In this document: positions 47,041 to 58,310 of the stretch, piece after piece
Layout of the letters: every line of letters starts with the position of its first letter
How positions within the stretch are numbered: position 1 is the stretch's first letter
From: Legionella norrlandica
GTDB taxonomy: Bacteria; Pseudomonadota; Gammaproteobacteria; Legionellales; Legionellaceae
DNA: 64,000 bases
Assembly (NCBI RefSeq): GCF_000770585.1
Contig: NZ_JNCF01000001.1
Location: 1-64,000 of the forward strand
Reading direction: 5' to 3'
Translations under genes and position numbers: made by a program
The notes under the pieces: model-generated
Database searches by the model: none
The model's input: only the letters and a program-made list of their open reading frames with translations
Told to the model about the DNA's origin: nothing

Positions 47041-48644
47041 GTAAACGTGTTCATAAATTGTCTTTATTCATTTATAAGAAATTTCAATCGATATGGATTC
47101 TCTTAATTATTGGCGTCCTGATCATAGCCTTTTATATTAATTGGGATCTTAACAAAAAAAGAACTTATAAAGATGTAAAAGAAGTCGCTATAAGTCTTAG
47201 TAACAAGATAGACGGTTTTGTTGAAGATTTATTCCAAGAAATCTACGCATTACCAGTGTATGGAAAAAGTTTCATTGAGTGCAAATCTGATTTACATCCT
47301 TTTTTAGAGCATATCATTCTGAATAATCCTAAAATTTCTGGCGTTATGATTAGTGATAATAATCAGTTATTTTGTTCAACTTTACCAAACAGTAAGAATC
47401 TTCTTCCTATCTCTGCAACAATTCCTACTCGCACTCGCACCATTTTAGGCCCCTATTCCTTCTCATTATTCGATCAACCCATTTACCTAATTCAGCAAAA
47501 AATGGGTAATTACTATATAAGTATTCTTATTGTTGCATCGATCATACAAAATGAGCTAAAGACGGGACGAGACAAAGCAAGCGCAATCATCCTCTATAGT
47601 GACCTCGAGAAAAAAAATATACTTCGTATGGAACACACTGATAAAAACCCCAATTGGGTATTAAGTGAAAACTCAAAAATTCAAACACCCAATAGCTCTA
47701 TGGGAATATTTGCTATAGAACAATTACAAAGTATAAATAGTATTTCTATAATCGTTTTTGAAAACAGTAAAACTGCCTTTCGTAATTTTTTGTATAGCCA
47801 AACAATAATTATTGTTGTCATTTTAGTCTGCTCATTTATCCTATATCTCCTTATAAAAAATATAATGACAAAACATTATTCCTTACAAGGCATGATAAAA
47901 TTAGCCATAAAAAATAAGGAGTTTTATCCTGTCTATCAACCTTTGTTCAATTATGAGAAAGGACGTTTTTCTGGAGTCGAAATCTTATTAAGATGGGAAA
48001 ATGAAGACAGTCAAATCATTATGCCTGATTTTTTCATTGTTGAGGCAGAAGCTACTGGTTTAATTGTACCAATTACTCTTCAAATTATCGAGATCGCATT
48101 TAAAGAAACAAAATCTCTCTTGGAGCACTACTCTGATTTTCACCTTGCCTTTAATATTTCAGCGTTGCATTTTCTTGCTCCTACTTTTTTTAATCATTTC
48201 AATCAGCTAGTAGAAAAATACCATATTGCGCCAAATCAGATTATACTTGAAATCACGGAAAGAGAACTTTTGGATCAAAACGACACGATTTTTATTAATA
48301 AAATGCAAGAGCTCCGGCAGGCAGAATTTTCTCTCGCAGTTGATGATTATGGAACTGGACATGCCAGTATCAGTTATTTACAACATTTTCCCTTCAATTA
48401 TTTAAAAATTGATAAATTATTTGTACAGGCAATTGGTTCAAATGCTATCACTGAATCTTTAAATGATGCCATTATTCGGATGGCAAAAGGGTTAAACTTG
48501 ATTATTATAGCAGAAGGTGTAGAAACAAAAGAACAAGCCGCTTATTTAATACATAATGGAGTTTATTTACAGCAAGGTTGGTATTATTCCAAAGCCTTAT
48601 CTATTGAAGAATTATTCACCTTGCTAAAAGGAGAAAAAACATGA
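47037..48644 (+). CDS. CSS-motif sensor EAL-domain c-di-GMP phosphodiesterase
   Basis: 535 residues. Membrane helix at 17-35, a periplasmic domain of about 210 residues with the Cys-containing CSS-type elements (FIECKSDL and LFCSTLPNS), a second helix at about 245-270, and a cytosolic EAL domain. The EAL signature reads EILLRW; other active-site blocks are NISALHF, LEITERELLD, DDYGTGHASISYLQ and EGVET, so catalysis is plausible. In CSS-EAL proteins disulfide formation controls activity (DsbA/B dependent in E. coli). It overlaps bioA by 4 bases and the next gene by 4. Confidence 0.9.
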   Translation: MSKRVHKLSLFIYKKFQSIWILLIIGVLIIAFYINWDLNKKRTYKDVKEVAISLSNKIDGFVEDLFQEIYALPVYGKSFIECKSDLHPFLEHIILNNPKISGVMISDNNQLFCSTLPNSKNLLPISATIPTRTRTILGPYSFSLFDQPIYLIQQKMGNYYISILIVASIIQNELKTGRDKASAIILYSDLEKKNILRMEHTDKNPNWVLSENSKIQTPNSSMGIFAIEQLQSINSISIIVFENSKTAFRNFLYSQTIIIVVILVCSFILYLLIKNIMTKHYSLQGMIKLAIKNKEFYPVYQPLFNYEKGRFSGVEILLRWENEDSQIIMPDFFIVEAEATGLIVPITLQIIEIAFKETKSLLEHYSDFHLAFNISALHFLAPTFFNHFNQLVEKYHIAPNQIILEITERELLDQNDTIFINKMQELRQAEFSLAVDDYGTGHASISYLQHFPFNYLKIDKLFVQAIGSNAITESLNDAIIRMAKGLNLIIIAEGVETKEQAAYLIHNGVYLQQGWYYSKALSIEELFTLLKGEKT

Positions 48645-49114
48645 GGAATTGTTTTTTTTATAGCTTACCGCTACTAATTTGTTTGGCAAATACAGGGCTT
48701 AGCGCACCAGTAATAAGTAAATCCAGTTACTGGAAATGTGTGACTCATGATAAAGCGAATAAGCAATGGGTTGCCAATAGCCCTTATAAACGAGTTGCTA
48801 TGAATATGGCATTTGCAGCTTGTAAAAAAGAAAGTGAAGCTCCCGCAAGTTGCAAAACATCCGATTCAAGTTGCGAGGGATTTATAAATGGAGTCAGTAC
48901 TAGACCACTGTGGCGTTGCACTGCTATAGATTTAGCTGCACAACCATGGGAAAGTAATCTCTATCCATACCGTGATGACGCTGCGTTGGCAGCCCAAGCA
49001 TTCTGCAAAGAAGATAGTACGTTACCTGAAACTTGTTATGTCAATATGGTAACTTGTATCAATAAAAATGAAGGAGCCCAATCTCGTGGTTTATTCAGTG
49101 GGGTTAACTGGTAA
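48641..49114 (+). CDS. secreted Cys-rich protein with a duplicated domain
   Basis: 157 residues. A signal peptide (YSLPLLICLANTGLSA) is followed by two copies of about 50 residues: YWKCVTHDKANKQW...ACKKESEAPASCKTSDSSC and LWRCTAIDLAAQPW...AFCKEDSTLPETCYVNMVTC. Each has a W-x-C start, a helix and three further Cys in the same spacing, so two disulfides per repeat are likely. Function unknown, probably periplasmic. It lies in an overlapping run between the redox-sensing CSS-EAL gene and coaE. Confidence 0.78.
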   Translation: MRNCFFYSLPLLICLANTGLSAPVISKSSYWKCVTHDKANKQWVANSPYKRVAMNMAFAACKKESEAPASCKTSDSSCEGFINGVSTRPLWRCTAIDLAAQPWESNLYPYRDDAALAAQAFCKEDSTLPETCYVNMVTCINKNEGAQSRGLFSGVNW

Positions 49115-49697
49115 TATTGCAAGCGGCAAAAGTACAGTCGCTGAATTTTTTTCTGAACTTGGTATAAATATCATTAATGCTGACAAAATCTCAAAAGAAT
49201 TAACTTCTGTAAATACACCCTGTTATAAAGATATTATTTCTCATTTTGGTTCTTCAATAGTATTGGAAAATGGAAACTTGGATAGAAAACGTCTACGAGA
49301 TATTATCTTTTCCGAACCCAAACAACGCTTATGGCTTGAAAACCTGTTACACCCAGCCATTCGTAAGAAAATTGAAGAACAAATAAGCACATGCTCTTCT
49401 CCTTATTGCCTTATCGAGATCCCGTTATTATTTGATAAAAAAAATTATCCTTATCTTCGAAAAATTTTATTAGTTTCTGCGCCATTGGAAATTCAATTAG
49501 AGAGGATAATTAGAAGAGATCATTGCACTAAGGCACAAGCATTGGCTATTTTAACAACTCAACCGAATTTAGAGCAACGCATGGAAATAGCGGATGATGT
49601 GCTTATCAACGACGCAGGATTAAATGAGCTAAGAGAAAAAGTAAATAAATTACATAAAAAATATCTCAAAGAAGCAAAAATGGCGCATGAGAAATAA
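49068..49697 (+). CDS. coaE: dephospho-CoA kinase
   Basis: About 203-209 residues. P-loop SVGLTGNIASGKSTVAEFF, then LLHPAIRKKIEEQ, LIEIPLLFD and RRDHCTKAQALAIL, all CoaE blocks. It adds the 3'-phosphate in the last step of CoA synthesis. Start: ATG 49068 overlaps the previous gene by 47 bases; GTG 49086, with AAGGAG 10 bases before it, is the more likely start and begins the protein MVYSVGLTG. Confidence 0.92.
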   Translation: MKEPNLVVYSVGLTGNIASGKSTVAEFFSELGINIINADKISKELTSVNTPCYKDIISHFGSSIVLENGNLDRKRLRDIIFSEPKQRLWLENLLHPAIRKKIEEQISTCSSPYCLIEIPLLFDKKNYPYLRKILLVSAPLEIQLERIIRRDHCTKAQALAILTTQPNLEQRMEIADDVLINDAGLNELREKVNKLHKKYLKEAKMAHEK

Positions 49698-49880
49698 ATT
49701 ATCCAAAGCAGTCATCAAATCATCAAATCTATAGAAGATATCTTTTTATTTTCAATAACTTTTATGTTAGTCTAGGCGCAAACTAAGCATTAATAGCTTG
49801 ACTTAACAAGTTACAATTTATTTTTTATAAAAATTCAGATTGCTGCTACGGTAAGATGGAGCTAAGGACAGCCTTAATCT

Positions 49881-50627
49881 ATGCATGATAATATGATAAC
49901 TTTTCAACTAGCAACACATTTTTTATCAAGAATAGCGTTACGCTTAGAGTATCTATTTAAAACGATTAATGAAGCCTGTAGCGAGTCCCACGAAGTTATT
50001 CATCGCTTTGCGTTAAAAAATATAATTGAAATTGTTGAAATAATTGAAAAGCCTGAGTTAAAAAGTCGCTTTATCAAAGAATTAATTAGAATAGAGCACG
50101 TACTAAAAAAACCTAACTTGCTAAATAACCATAAGTTATTTGATAAGTTAGCTACTCAAATCCATGTGCTAAATCATGTACCAGGACGATTCAGCAACAG
50201 CATTCATGATGATGAGTTTTTAAAAACTTTACGACAAATACACCACCCAAATACTAAAGAGTGTGAGTTTAATTCCCCACATCTGGTATTATGGTTTGAT
50301 TCTGATCCTTTTATGAGACAAAAAACAATTAATCAATGGGTTTCTTGTCTAAAAGATTTAGAAGATACTGTAGCAATTTATTTATCTTTATTGCGTGATG
50401 TCACTCAATATATCCCCATTCAAGCACATAATGGCTTTTATCAACACAGCATTTCACCGAAATCAATCAATCATCTCATTTTATTAAAAATGGATAAAAC
50501 ATTAGGGGTTACACCTAAAATTCAGCTAGGGCACCACAGTTTGACTATCCGACTTTATGAATTAGTTACTGCTCACGAAGTTCGAGATAAAACAATAGAT
50601 ATGGAAATCGCATTTTGCCAAATATAA
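49881..50627 (+). CDS. zapD: cell-division protein ZapD
   Basis: 248 residues. FQLATHFLSRIALRLEYLF at the N-terminus, ELIRIEHVLKK, and the C-terminal LLKMDKTLGVTPKIQLGHHS and TIRLYE match ZapD (YacF, DUF1342). It cross-links FtsZ filaments. The gene follows coaE by 180 bp, an order conserved in gammaproteobacteria. Starts at 49881 and 49893 are both possible. Confidence 0.85.
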   Translation: MHDNMITFQLATHFLSRIALRLEYLFKTINEACSESHEVIHRFALKNIIEIVEIIEKPELKSRFIKELIRIEHVLKKPNLLNNHKLFDKLATQIHVLNHVPGRFSNSIHDDEFLKTLRQIHHPNTKECEFNSPHLVLWFDSDPFMRQKTINQWVSCLKDLEDTVAIYLSLLRDVTQYIPIQAHNGFYQHSISPKSINHLILLKMDKTLGVTPKIQLGHHSLTIRLYELVTAHEVRDKTIDMEIAFCQI

Positions 50628-50654
50628 ACAGACATTAATTTTCTGTAATCCATT

Positions 50655-51464
50655 TTAATTAAACTGAACAGTAATTCCTCCACCATAATAACGCTCAATA
50701 CCATTCAAAAGACCGATGATGCGCTGATTCACTTCAAAATCAAGCGCTATATTCTTTTTAATCTGATAAAGAATGCCTGCATCTGCGCCGTAGCCACTCC
50801 CTTCATCTGGTGCTGTTTTATTTTGTCCATACACTTCAGCAAACAACAATATATTATTTTTAGACCACGATAAAATGAGATCTGGATTAATACTGGTGTA
50901 ACTTTGCCCACCGTCGTAACTAGACTCTGATTGGGAGATGACCCCCAAAGTGCCGGTTAGATTCCATTGAGAATTAAAATTATAACTTAAAATGCCTGTT
51001 ACACCTCCACCAGGATGGGGACTACCGAAAGAAGCACTGCCTGATGGGAAAATAAATTCGCTGCTCACTGTAGCAACCCATTTATTGTTAAACCATAGAA
51101 CATGATTAACTACTAATTGAGTTTCACTAAATCCGAAACGTGGAGCTACTGTCTGATTGATATAGTTAGGTAAAAGCAAATCCACCTCAAAATAGCCTGG
51201 TAGACCTAATTGTATTGCTGCAGCAGGAAAATTGTGTTGTATACCTTCACCAATTAATTGCTGATATTGGTACCCAGAGCTTATTAATACACTCTCGGAT
51301 GGAACAACACAAGCATTAGACGCAATACCTCCTCTCTCAAGAAAGGAAAGCATATCAGTGCGTCCTCCACAAACGTTTTCGTAATCACTAACCGCTTTTG
51401 CTTGAAATGAGAGCAGTAATAAAGTGACGAATGAAAAAAAAATTCCCTTTTGTTTAATAATCAT
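50655..51464 (-). CDS. predicted outer-membrane beta-barrel protein
   Basis: 269 residues. A signal peptide (FFSFVTLLLLSFQAKA) is followed by alternating amphipathic strands (about ten: SSGYQYQQLI, YFEVDLLLPN, WNLTGTLGVIS, ILLFAEVYGQ) and a C-terminal strand ending in VQFN, as in transporter-like barrels. One Cys pair near the N-terminus (CGG...SNAC). Substrate unknown. Convergent with zapD and separated from it by 27 bp; mutT starts upstream on the same strand. Confidence 0.72.
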   Translation of the reverse strand: MIIKQKGIFFSFVTLLLLSFQAKAVSDYENVCGGRTDMLSFLERGGIASNACVVPSESVLISSGYQYQQLIGEGIQHNFPAAAIQLGLPGYFEVDLLLPNYINQTVAPRFGFSETQLVVNHVLWFNNKWVATVSSEFIFPSGSASFGSPHPGGGVTGILSYNFNSQWNLTGTLGVISQSESSYDGGQSYTSINPDLILSWSKNNILLFAEVYGQNKTAPDEGSGYGADAGILYQIKKNIALDFEVNQRIIGLLNGIERYYGGGITVQFN

Positions 51465-51467
51465 TTG

Positions 51468-51860
51468 CTAATACAATTCAGGAGTGACAATTAAGTCAAA
51501 AACAGCATGATTTGCTTTAGGAAAATCATCAAAATTTAATTCCTCTTTTTTTACCCATTTCATATTCAGTTGCCCTTCCAGGCAGCTGGGCTGACCAATA
51601 AATCGAGTTACCTTGAAAATAATTAATTGCACTGACTTATCAGGATAATCATAATTTACATTACCTAAGAATTGGTAATCATTTGCTTCTATACCTATCT
51701 CTTCTCTAAGCTCACGAACTAAAGCGTCCTCAGCTAATTCTCCAGGCTCTAATTTGCCTCCTGGGAACTCCCAAAATCCACCATGGGAAGTATGCAAAGG
51801 ACGTTGGGTAACTAAAATACGTTGTTGCTCATCGATAATAACAGCGACAGCTACTTTCAC
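51468..51860 (-). CDS. mutT: MutT-type nudix hydrolase (8-oxo-dGTPase)
   Basis: 130 residues, MutT length. The Nudix box [24 protein letters not shown] at about 35-57 is intact (G-x5-E-x7-REU-x-EE-x-G-U). [17 protein letters not shown] before it matches MutT's substrate loop. It removes oxidised dGTP from the pool. It overlaps the secA stop by 4 bases, a conserved arrangement in gammaproteobacteria. Confidence 0.9.
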   Translation of the reverse strand: MKVAVAVIIDEQQRILVTQRPLHTSHGGFWEFPGGKLEPGELAEDALVRELREEIGIEANDYQFLGNVNYDYPDKSVQLIIFKVTRFIGQPSCLEGQLNMKWVKKEELNFDDFPKANHAVFDLIVTPELY

Positions 51861-54546
51861 ACCAAACTACCATGACATGCTTTATATTTTTTACCCGAAC
51901 CACAAGGACAAGGTTCATTGCGGCCTACTTTCTTTTCCTGGCGCCTAAATGTTTGAGCTTCGCTCGTCTCCTCACTCCCTGAAGGGCTTTCATGCATCAA
52001 ATTCATTTTTTTAATCTGATCAGCTTTACGCTGCTCTTCCACCACATTAGCGTCTTCTTCAGTTTGAATTTCTACAGACGAAAGTATCCTGAACACTTCA
52101 TACTTCAAGTTATCCAACATCATAGTAAACAAACCAAATGCTTCTTTTTTGTACTCCTGTTTTGGATCTTTCTGTGCATAACCTCGTAAATGAATTCCTT
52201 GACGCAATTGATCCATTGCGGCCAGATGTTCACGCCAGTGATTGTCCAAAGTTTGTAAAATAACTGATTTTTCAAACTGAGAAATAATCGGTCTTCCTAC
52301 TTTCCTTACTTTTTCATCATAATGCTCAGCAGCTAAAGCAAGAATTTTTTCTTTGATTTGTTCTGGTTGTATGCTGTGATCTTTCTCAATCCAATCAGCT
52401 ACCGGTGCTCTAATTTTAAACTCATCCGATAACACATCAGCTAAAGCTTGTGGTCCCATTGGTCTTCCAAACTTTGAGGAGGGATGTAAGTATCGACAAG
52501 ACTGTTTATTACTTCGTCTCTCATCATCTCAACAACTTCCTGGGTATCCGTCATTCCCATGATGGAGGCGCGTTGGGTATAAATAACCTGGCGCTGATCA
52601 TTGGCCACATTATCATAATCTAACAACTGTTTTCTAACATCAAAATGATGCCCTTCCAGTTTGCGTTGAGCATTCTCAATTGCTCTAGTAACCAAACTAT
52701 GCTCAATAGGCTCACCCGGTTGCATCCCTAAACGTCGCATCATAGACGCTACGCGATCAGAAGCAAATATTCTCATTAAATTGTCTTCAAGAGACAAATA
52801 AAACCGACTGCTACCAGGATCACCTTGGCGGCCTGCCCGCCCTCTTAATTGATTATCGATGCGCCTTGATTCATGACGTTCGGAACCAATAATCCTAAGC
52901 CCGCCAGCCGCAATAACTTCATCATGGCGTTTTTGCCAATCTTGTTTGATTGCCTCTTTCTCTTCTTCGCTGGCATCATCAGGAAGATTTGCCAAATCAG
53001 CAGCCAAACTTCCACCCAAAACAATATCTGTTCCTCGACCAGCCATGTTGGTCGCAATAGTTACAGCACCAGGACGACCGGCTTCAGCAATAATTTGTGC
53101 TTCTTTTTCATGAAATTTGGCGTTCAATACCTGATGTTTTATATTGGCTTTTTTTAGAAGCTGGCTTAAAAATTCAGAGGCTTCAATTGAAACTGTCCCC
53201 ACCAAAACAGGTTGCCTGCGCTCACTGCAGGCTCGAATGTCTTCAATTATTGCTTTAAATTTATCGGCTTGAGTTAAATAAACCAAATCCGCTTCATCTT
53301 TTCTGATCATGGGTTTATTCGTAGGTATGACCACAACCTCAAGATTATATATTTGCTGGAATTCATACGCTTCTGTGTCGGCAGTTCCCGTCATTCCAGC
53401 TAACTTATTATATAATCTGAAGAAATTCTGAAAAGTAATAGAGGCTAATGTCTGATTTTCATTTTGAATAGAAACTCCTTCCTTGGCTTCAACCGCCTGG
53501 TGCAATCCTTCTGACCAACGTCTTCCAGGCATCGTACGACCGGTATGTTCATCCACTATGACCACTTGGTTATCTTTGACTATATAATCAATATCTCTGT
53601 GAAACATAGCGTGAGCTTTTAATGCCGCATTCACATGGTGCATTAACATAATATTACTGGCATGGTAAAGACTTTCACCAGGATCTAACAATTTGGCTTT
53701 GGTCAGCAATTCTTCAATATGCACATGACCAGCATCAGTTAAATGGGCCTGCTTTTGCTTCTCATCAACCGTATAGTCGCCTTCTCCACCCTCTTCTTCT
53801 TGTTTTTTCAAATGAGGGATCAGTGAATTAATTTTAATATACAATTCTGAGCTGTCTTCAGCAGCTCCAGAGATAATTAAAGGAGTTCTTGCTTCATCAA
53901 TTAAAATAGAGTCTACTTCGTCTACAACAGCGAAATTCAGCTCTCTTTGGACCTTATCTGTTAAGCTAAAAGCCATATTGTCGCGTAAATAATCGAATCC
54001 AAATTCATTGTTGGTTCCATAAACGATATCCGCCTTGTAAGCTTCCTGCTTTTCTCTGTGTGACATGTCTGGGTAAATAACACCAACAGTAAGCCCCAAA
54101 AATTCATAGATGGGTTTCATCCATTGGCTATCTCTTTTGGCAAGATAATCATTGACTGTAACGATATGTACACCACGCCCAGTAATTGCATTAAGATAGG
54201 CTGGCAAGGTGGCAACCAAAGTTTTACCTTCCCCAGTACGCATTTCAGCGATGTTCCCATCGTGTAACACCATCCCACCTATTAATTGCACATCAAAATG
54301 TCTAAGACCAAGAGTTCGGACAGACACTTCTCTAACCGTAGCAAATGCTTCTGCGAGCAATTCATCCAGGCTTTCACCATCATTGAAACGTGCTTTAAAT
54401 TGTTGTGTTTTTGCTGCCAACTCTTCATCTGACAAATTTCGCATTTGTGGTTCAAATGCATTAATAGCCATTACCGACTTTTCCATACGCCGTAATGTCC
54501 GTTCATTTCGGCTTCCAAACATTTTCTTGATTAACGTATTCAGCAT
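51857..54546 (-). CDS. secA: preprotein translocase ATPase SecA, split by an apparent 1-base frameshift
   Basis: Motor of the Sec pathway. The first 701 residues hold the Walker motif [48 protein letters not shown] and [13 protein letters not shown], then stop in [10 protein letters not shown] near 52441. The second frame, from 52459, continues [21 protein letters not shown] and ends with the zinc motif [16 protein letters not shown]. Restoring one C in GACCACAAG (near 52452) joins them, giving about 896 residues as expected. SecA is essential, so a sequencing error is the natural reading. Confidence 0.95.
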
Positions 54547-54646
54547 GGCCTAAATAACCCTCAGGATGTTCCAATTAATAAACCTATTAATGTACTAGAA
54601 ATCATGGAAAAATGCCATGAATTGATGACATTCACCTTATTATTTC

Positions 54647-55645
54647 TCATATACATTCCACATGACTCATCTCTTCCAAATTCAGCAAATACTGAACTAA
54701 CTCATGAAAGCCAGAAGTGTTTCTTTCCTGGATAATATTCATTAATTTCTTTTTCCACAGCTTTGCTCCAGGCAGCCCAAAAACTAAATTAAAAAGAGGT
54801 TTTACCAAAATACTTAAAGACACTTCTTTTTTAGCTTCATCGTATAAATAATCCAGATATTCAATTAACACCTGACTACGCTTCACTTGGAAAGATTCAG
54901 GATATAAGGCATGATGAATTTCAGCCATTTGATAGGGATTATCACAAGCCAACCTTCCTAACATCACTCCATCTACCTGAGTTAAATGATTTTTTATTTC
55001 ATCAATAGTCAAAATATTTCCATTAATAACTACAGTAACATGTGGAATTTCTTTTTTTAATTCATAGACATAATCATAATTTACTGGTGGAATAGTTCTA
55101 TTTTGTTTGGGATTTAAACCATGCAGCCAAGCTTTACGAGCATGCACAATAAGCTTATCACAGCCAGCATCAACCAAATGGAGCGCGAAGGATCTGAAGA
55201 ATTCATAGCTGTCTTGATTATCTACACCAATCCTCGTTTTAGCTGTGACTGGAATCCTGACTGCTTGTTTTATTTCACGAATACAATCAGCAACATGTGT
55301 TGGTTCCCTCATCAAGCAGGCTCCAAATCGCCCTGCTTGTACTTTGTCACTAGGGCAGCCTAGATTCAAATTAACTTCATCAAAACCTTTCTGCTCAGCA
55401 ATAACAGCACACTTCGCCAAAGCCAATTTATCAGCCCCGCCTAACTGAATCGCGACAGGATGCTCGGCAGAATTAAAATACAAAGCTCTGCCGGGGTTAT
55501 TTTGAATAGCGCCTGTCGTCTGCATTTCAGTATATAAAAGCGCGTGGGGGGCCAGTAATCGCATCAGTGTACGGAAATGGCTATTAGTCCAATCGATCAT
55601 TGGTGCTATGGATAACTTGGATTTGATACTATTTACCACATTCAA
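54647..55645 (-). CDS. dusA: tRNA-dihydrouridine synthase A
   Basis: 332 residues. APMIDWTNSHFRTLMRL at the N-terminus, VNLNLGCPSDKVQAGRFGACLM with the catalytic Cys, TAKTRIGVD, and KLIVHARKAWLHGLNPKQNR are DusA blocks (FMN-dependent TIM barrel). It reduces uridine 20 in the tRNA D-loop. The gene lies alone between secA and recJ on the same strand. Confidence 0.93.
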   Translation of the reverse strand: MNVVNSIKSKLSIAPMIDWTNSHFRTLMRLLAPHALLYTEMQTTGAIQNNPGRALYFNSAEHPVAIQLGGADKLALAKCAVIAEQKGFDEVNLNLGCPSDKVQAGRFGACLMREPTHVADCIREIKQAVRIPVTAKTRIGVDNQDSYEFFRSFALHLVDAGCDKLIVHARKAWLHGLNPKQNRTIPPVNYDYVYELKKEIPHVTVVINGNILTIDEIKNHLTQVDGVMLGRLACDNPYQMAEIHHALYPESFQVKRSQVLIEYLDYLYDEAKKEVSLSILVKPLFNLVFGLPGAKLWKKKLMNIIQERNTSGFHELVQYLLNLEEMSHVECI

Positions 55646-55776
55646 TACAAATCAAAATAAATATATTATAACCCGTTGTTTGGGGAATATACAAAAAAAC
55701 TAAAAGATTGGGCTTTAAGCTGCAATTTATTATGAATAACTCGAATTATAGGGCATGAATTTTATTCATGACGGGC

Positions 55777-57509
55777 TTACTGCACAATATTCATGGCCTG
55801 AATAAGCAATTGCAACTTTGTTCTACCCTGATAAAAATTAATATCGAGTTTGTAGGCCGCATGAATGTGCTTAATCCGATGATTTGGCCAAGATTTTGAG
55901 TCTATATTAAATGCAATGGCATCCAGTGGATCACCGCCTTGCACCGAGACTAATGTCATTCTTAAATGATTTTTTCCAACAATTCTCTGATCCAGAATTT
56001 CAAATACATTATCAAACACTGGCTCCGCGAATAATTGTCCCCAAGGGCCTGCTTGTTGTATTAAATGAGCTGTTTCCAAATTCATCTCTTGCGGTTGCAA
56101 TGGCCCATCTGTCCATATTTCTCCTTCGCATTGTGATAAATCAAGATGCTTTAGAACCTCGAACACAAAAGCATCGCGAAAACTACCCAATAATTCCGGT
56201 TTAATACTTAAGCCTGCGGCCATGGCATGACCACCGAATTTAATTATTAAACCAGGATGATCCTTATCAACAGCAGCCAGCACATCTCTAATGTTTAAAT
56301 CAGGAACAGAGCGCGCCGATCCTTTCAACTCTTCCTCACTAACCGATGCAAACGCAATAACAGGGCGATGATACCTTTCCTTCATTCTTCCAGCCAAAAT
56401 GCCTATAACTCCTTGGTGCCAGGTTTTATCATGAAGGCATAAAGCCACAGGCAAGTGCTTGTTAGGTTCACTATTAATGGATAATTTATCCAGAGCAAGC
56501 ATCGCTTGCTCTTTCATTTCTAACTCTATTTGTCTTCTTTCCTGATTTAATTCATCCAATTGCTGACAAAAATCCCTCGCCTTTTTAGGATCAGAAGTAA
56601 TTAAACATTCAATACCAAGTGACATATCATCTAGCCGGCCTGCCGCATTGAGTCTTGGTGCAATAGCAAAACCAAGATCAGCTTCTCTAAGCTTAGAAAG
56701 CTCTCTGCCGGAGATCTCAATTAAAGCTTTAATGCCCTCTCGGCATTGTCCTTGACGAATACGTATCATCCCTTGATTAACCATGATTCTGTTATTCTGA
56801 TCCAGTCCACAACATCTGCCACAGTTCCCAATGCTACCAAATCCAGAAAACTGGCCATATTGGGTTCCAATATATTCATTTCGCTAAACCAGTTACTATT
56901 GGAAAGGTGTCTACGCAAAGCAAGCATCACATAAAAAATAACCCCAACCCCTGCGATCGACTTGCTTGGGAACAAACAATCAGGCTGATTAGGATTAACG
57001 ATAGCACAGGCACCAGGGAGTGATTCAGCAGGCAGATGGTGATCAGTAATGAGTACATCAATTCCCATTTGATTGGCTGTTTCTACTCCTTCAAAACTGG
57101 CTATACCGTTATCGACAGTAATAATTAAATGAGGATTCCATTTGCTTGCGACCTCTACAATCGCAGGAGTAAGTCCATAACCAAACTCAAAGCGATTAGG
57201 TACCAAATATTCAACAAACTTAGCTCCCATAGCTCGCAAGGCTGTGATCGCCAAAGCAGTAGAAGTTGCTCCGTCGGCATCAAAATCACCGATAATGAGA
57301 ATACGTTGCTCTGAGCGTAGCGCCTTCTCAAGTCGCAAGCAGGCTTTGTTAATATCTTTTAAAGAATGAAATGGTAATAATGTTTGCAATTGCTTATCCA
57401 ACTGAGATTCATTCCTAATACCACGTGTCACATAAATACGTTTTAGTACGTCAGGTATATTGGGTAAATCTACAATGTGCTCAGGTTGTTGTCGTTGTTT
57501 AATCAGCAT
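55777..57509 (-). CDS. recJ: single-strand DNA exonuclease RecJ, split by an apparent 1-base frameshift
   Basis: 577 residues when joined, as in E. coli. The first frame has the DHH-family motifs IIGDFDADGATSTALA, VDNGIASFEG and DVLITDHHLPAES. It runs out at VALGTVADVVDWIR near 56766. The other frame resumes DQNNRIMVNQGMIRIRQGQC and continues with AAGRLDDMSLGIECL and the SARSVPDLNIRDVL/GGHAMAAGLS blocks of DHHA1. A missing base in GTGGACTGG (near 56803) explains the switch. It degrades 5'-ended single strands in recombination and mismatch repair. Confidence 0.92.
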
Positions 57510-58308
57510 GCGTCAGACTTCTCCAAAATCGAGTAAACCAGTTGTGTTTAGTGCGAATAAAAGCGCAGTTATTCCAATACCAATAGGCGTGTATTTTTTT
57601 TACTTCAACTTGATGTAATTCACTTAAAGAACTGATGTCTCTCAGTAAAATGATTTGGAATTCTTTCAAACTCACCGAAGGATTATATAGAGTCACATTT
57701 GAAGAGCACCCTTGAGCAAGAGAGAAAAATTCTTTATCGGTGCAAATAGGTATTGTTTTTTTAGTTCCCAATTTGGCTCCACCCCAAGCCCATATGCCAT
57801 TTATTAATGATTCTCGAAAGTGAGATGCAAAAAACATCTGGCTTTCAGTAAAAAATTTTTGCCAATACAAAGTAGGATCTAATTGAGCTAACTCCGGCAT
57901 TAACGATTTATTTTGTATTTGATAAACTGGTTTTGCATGAAGATAGGGCATGTTATCAACACGGAGTAGCCAGGTAAACGCATCATGAAAATAAAGTGTC
58001 ATTCCTTCTTCTGCCAAATAAGCAGAATATAGCTCAAACCAATGCTTAGCCTCTTGATCAGTCCATTGCAAATCTCCATTAATTGCTACAATCATTGCAT
58101 CATTATGTGATGCATTCCAATGTATGGGAGTTAAAACAACCCAATCTCCCTCGAGGGAATGGCTGGATTTTAATAATTCCCCAATGGGAGGATTATTTGC
58201 CTCATAACCGCAACAAACTAACAAATTAAGGATCGCTGATCCTTGTGATTTTAGCTGTTTTTCATCATCGCTATTGCAGCTACCTTCTGTATTTATAATG
58301 ACATCCAT
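57499..58308 (-). CDS. conserved protein, COG4255-like ('phosphoglycerate mutase'-annotated family)
   Basis: 269 residues with no signal or membrane segment. HSLEGDWVVLTPIHWNASHND and SLINGIWAWGGAK resemble the conserved W-rich blocks of a proteobacterial family often labelled phosphoglycerate mutase (COG4255) without biochemical proof. It overlaps recJ by 11 bases, and alaC ends 2 bases upstream of its start. Function unknown; the family label is from memory. Confidence 0.55.
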   Translation of the reverse strand: MDVIINTEGSCNSDDEKQLKSQGSAILNLLVCCGYEANNPPIGELLKSSHSLEGDWVVLTPIHWNASHNDAMIVAINGDLQWTDQEAKHWFELYSAYLAEEGMTLYFHDAFTWLLRVDNMPYLHAKPVYQIQNKSLMPELAQLDPTLYWQKFFTESQMFFASHFRESLINGIWAWGGAKLGTKKTIPICTDKEFFSLAQGCSSNVTLYNPSVSLKEFQIILLRDISSLSELHQVEVKKIHAYWYWNNCAFIRTKHNWFTRFWRSLTHAD

Positions 58309-58310
58309 TG

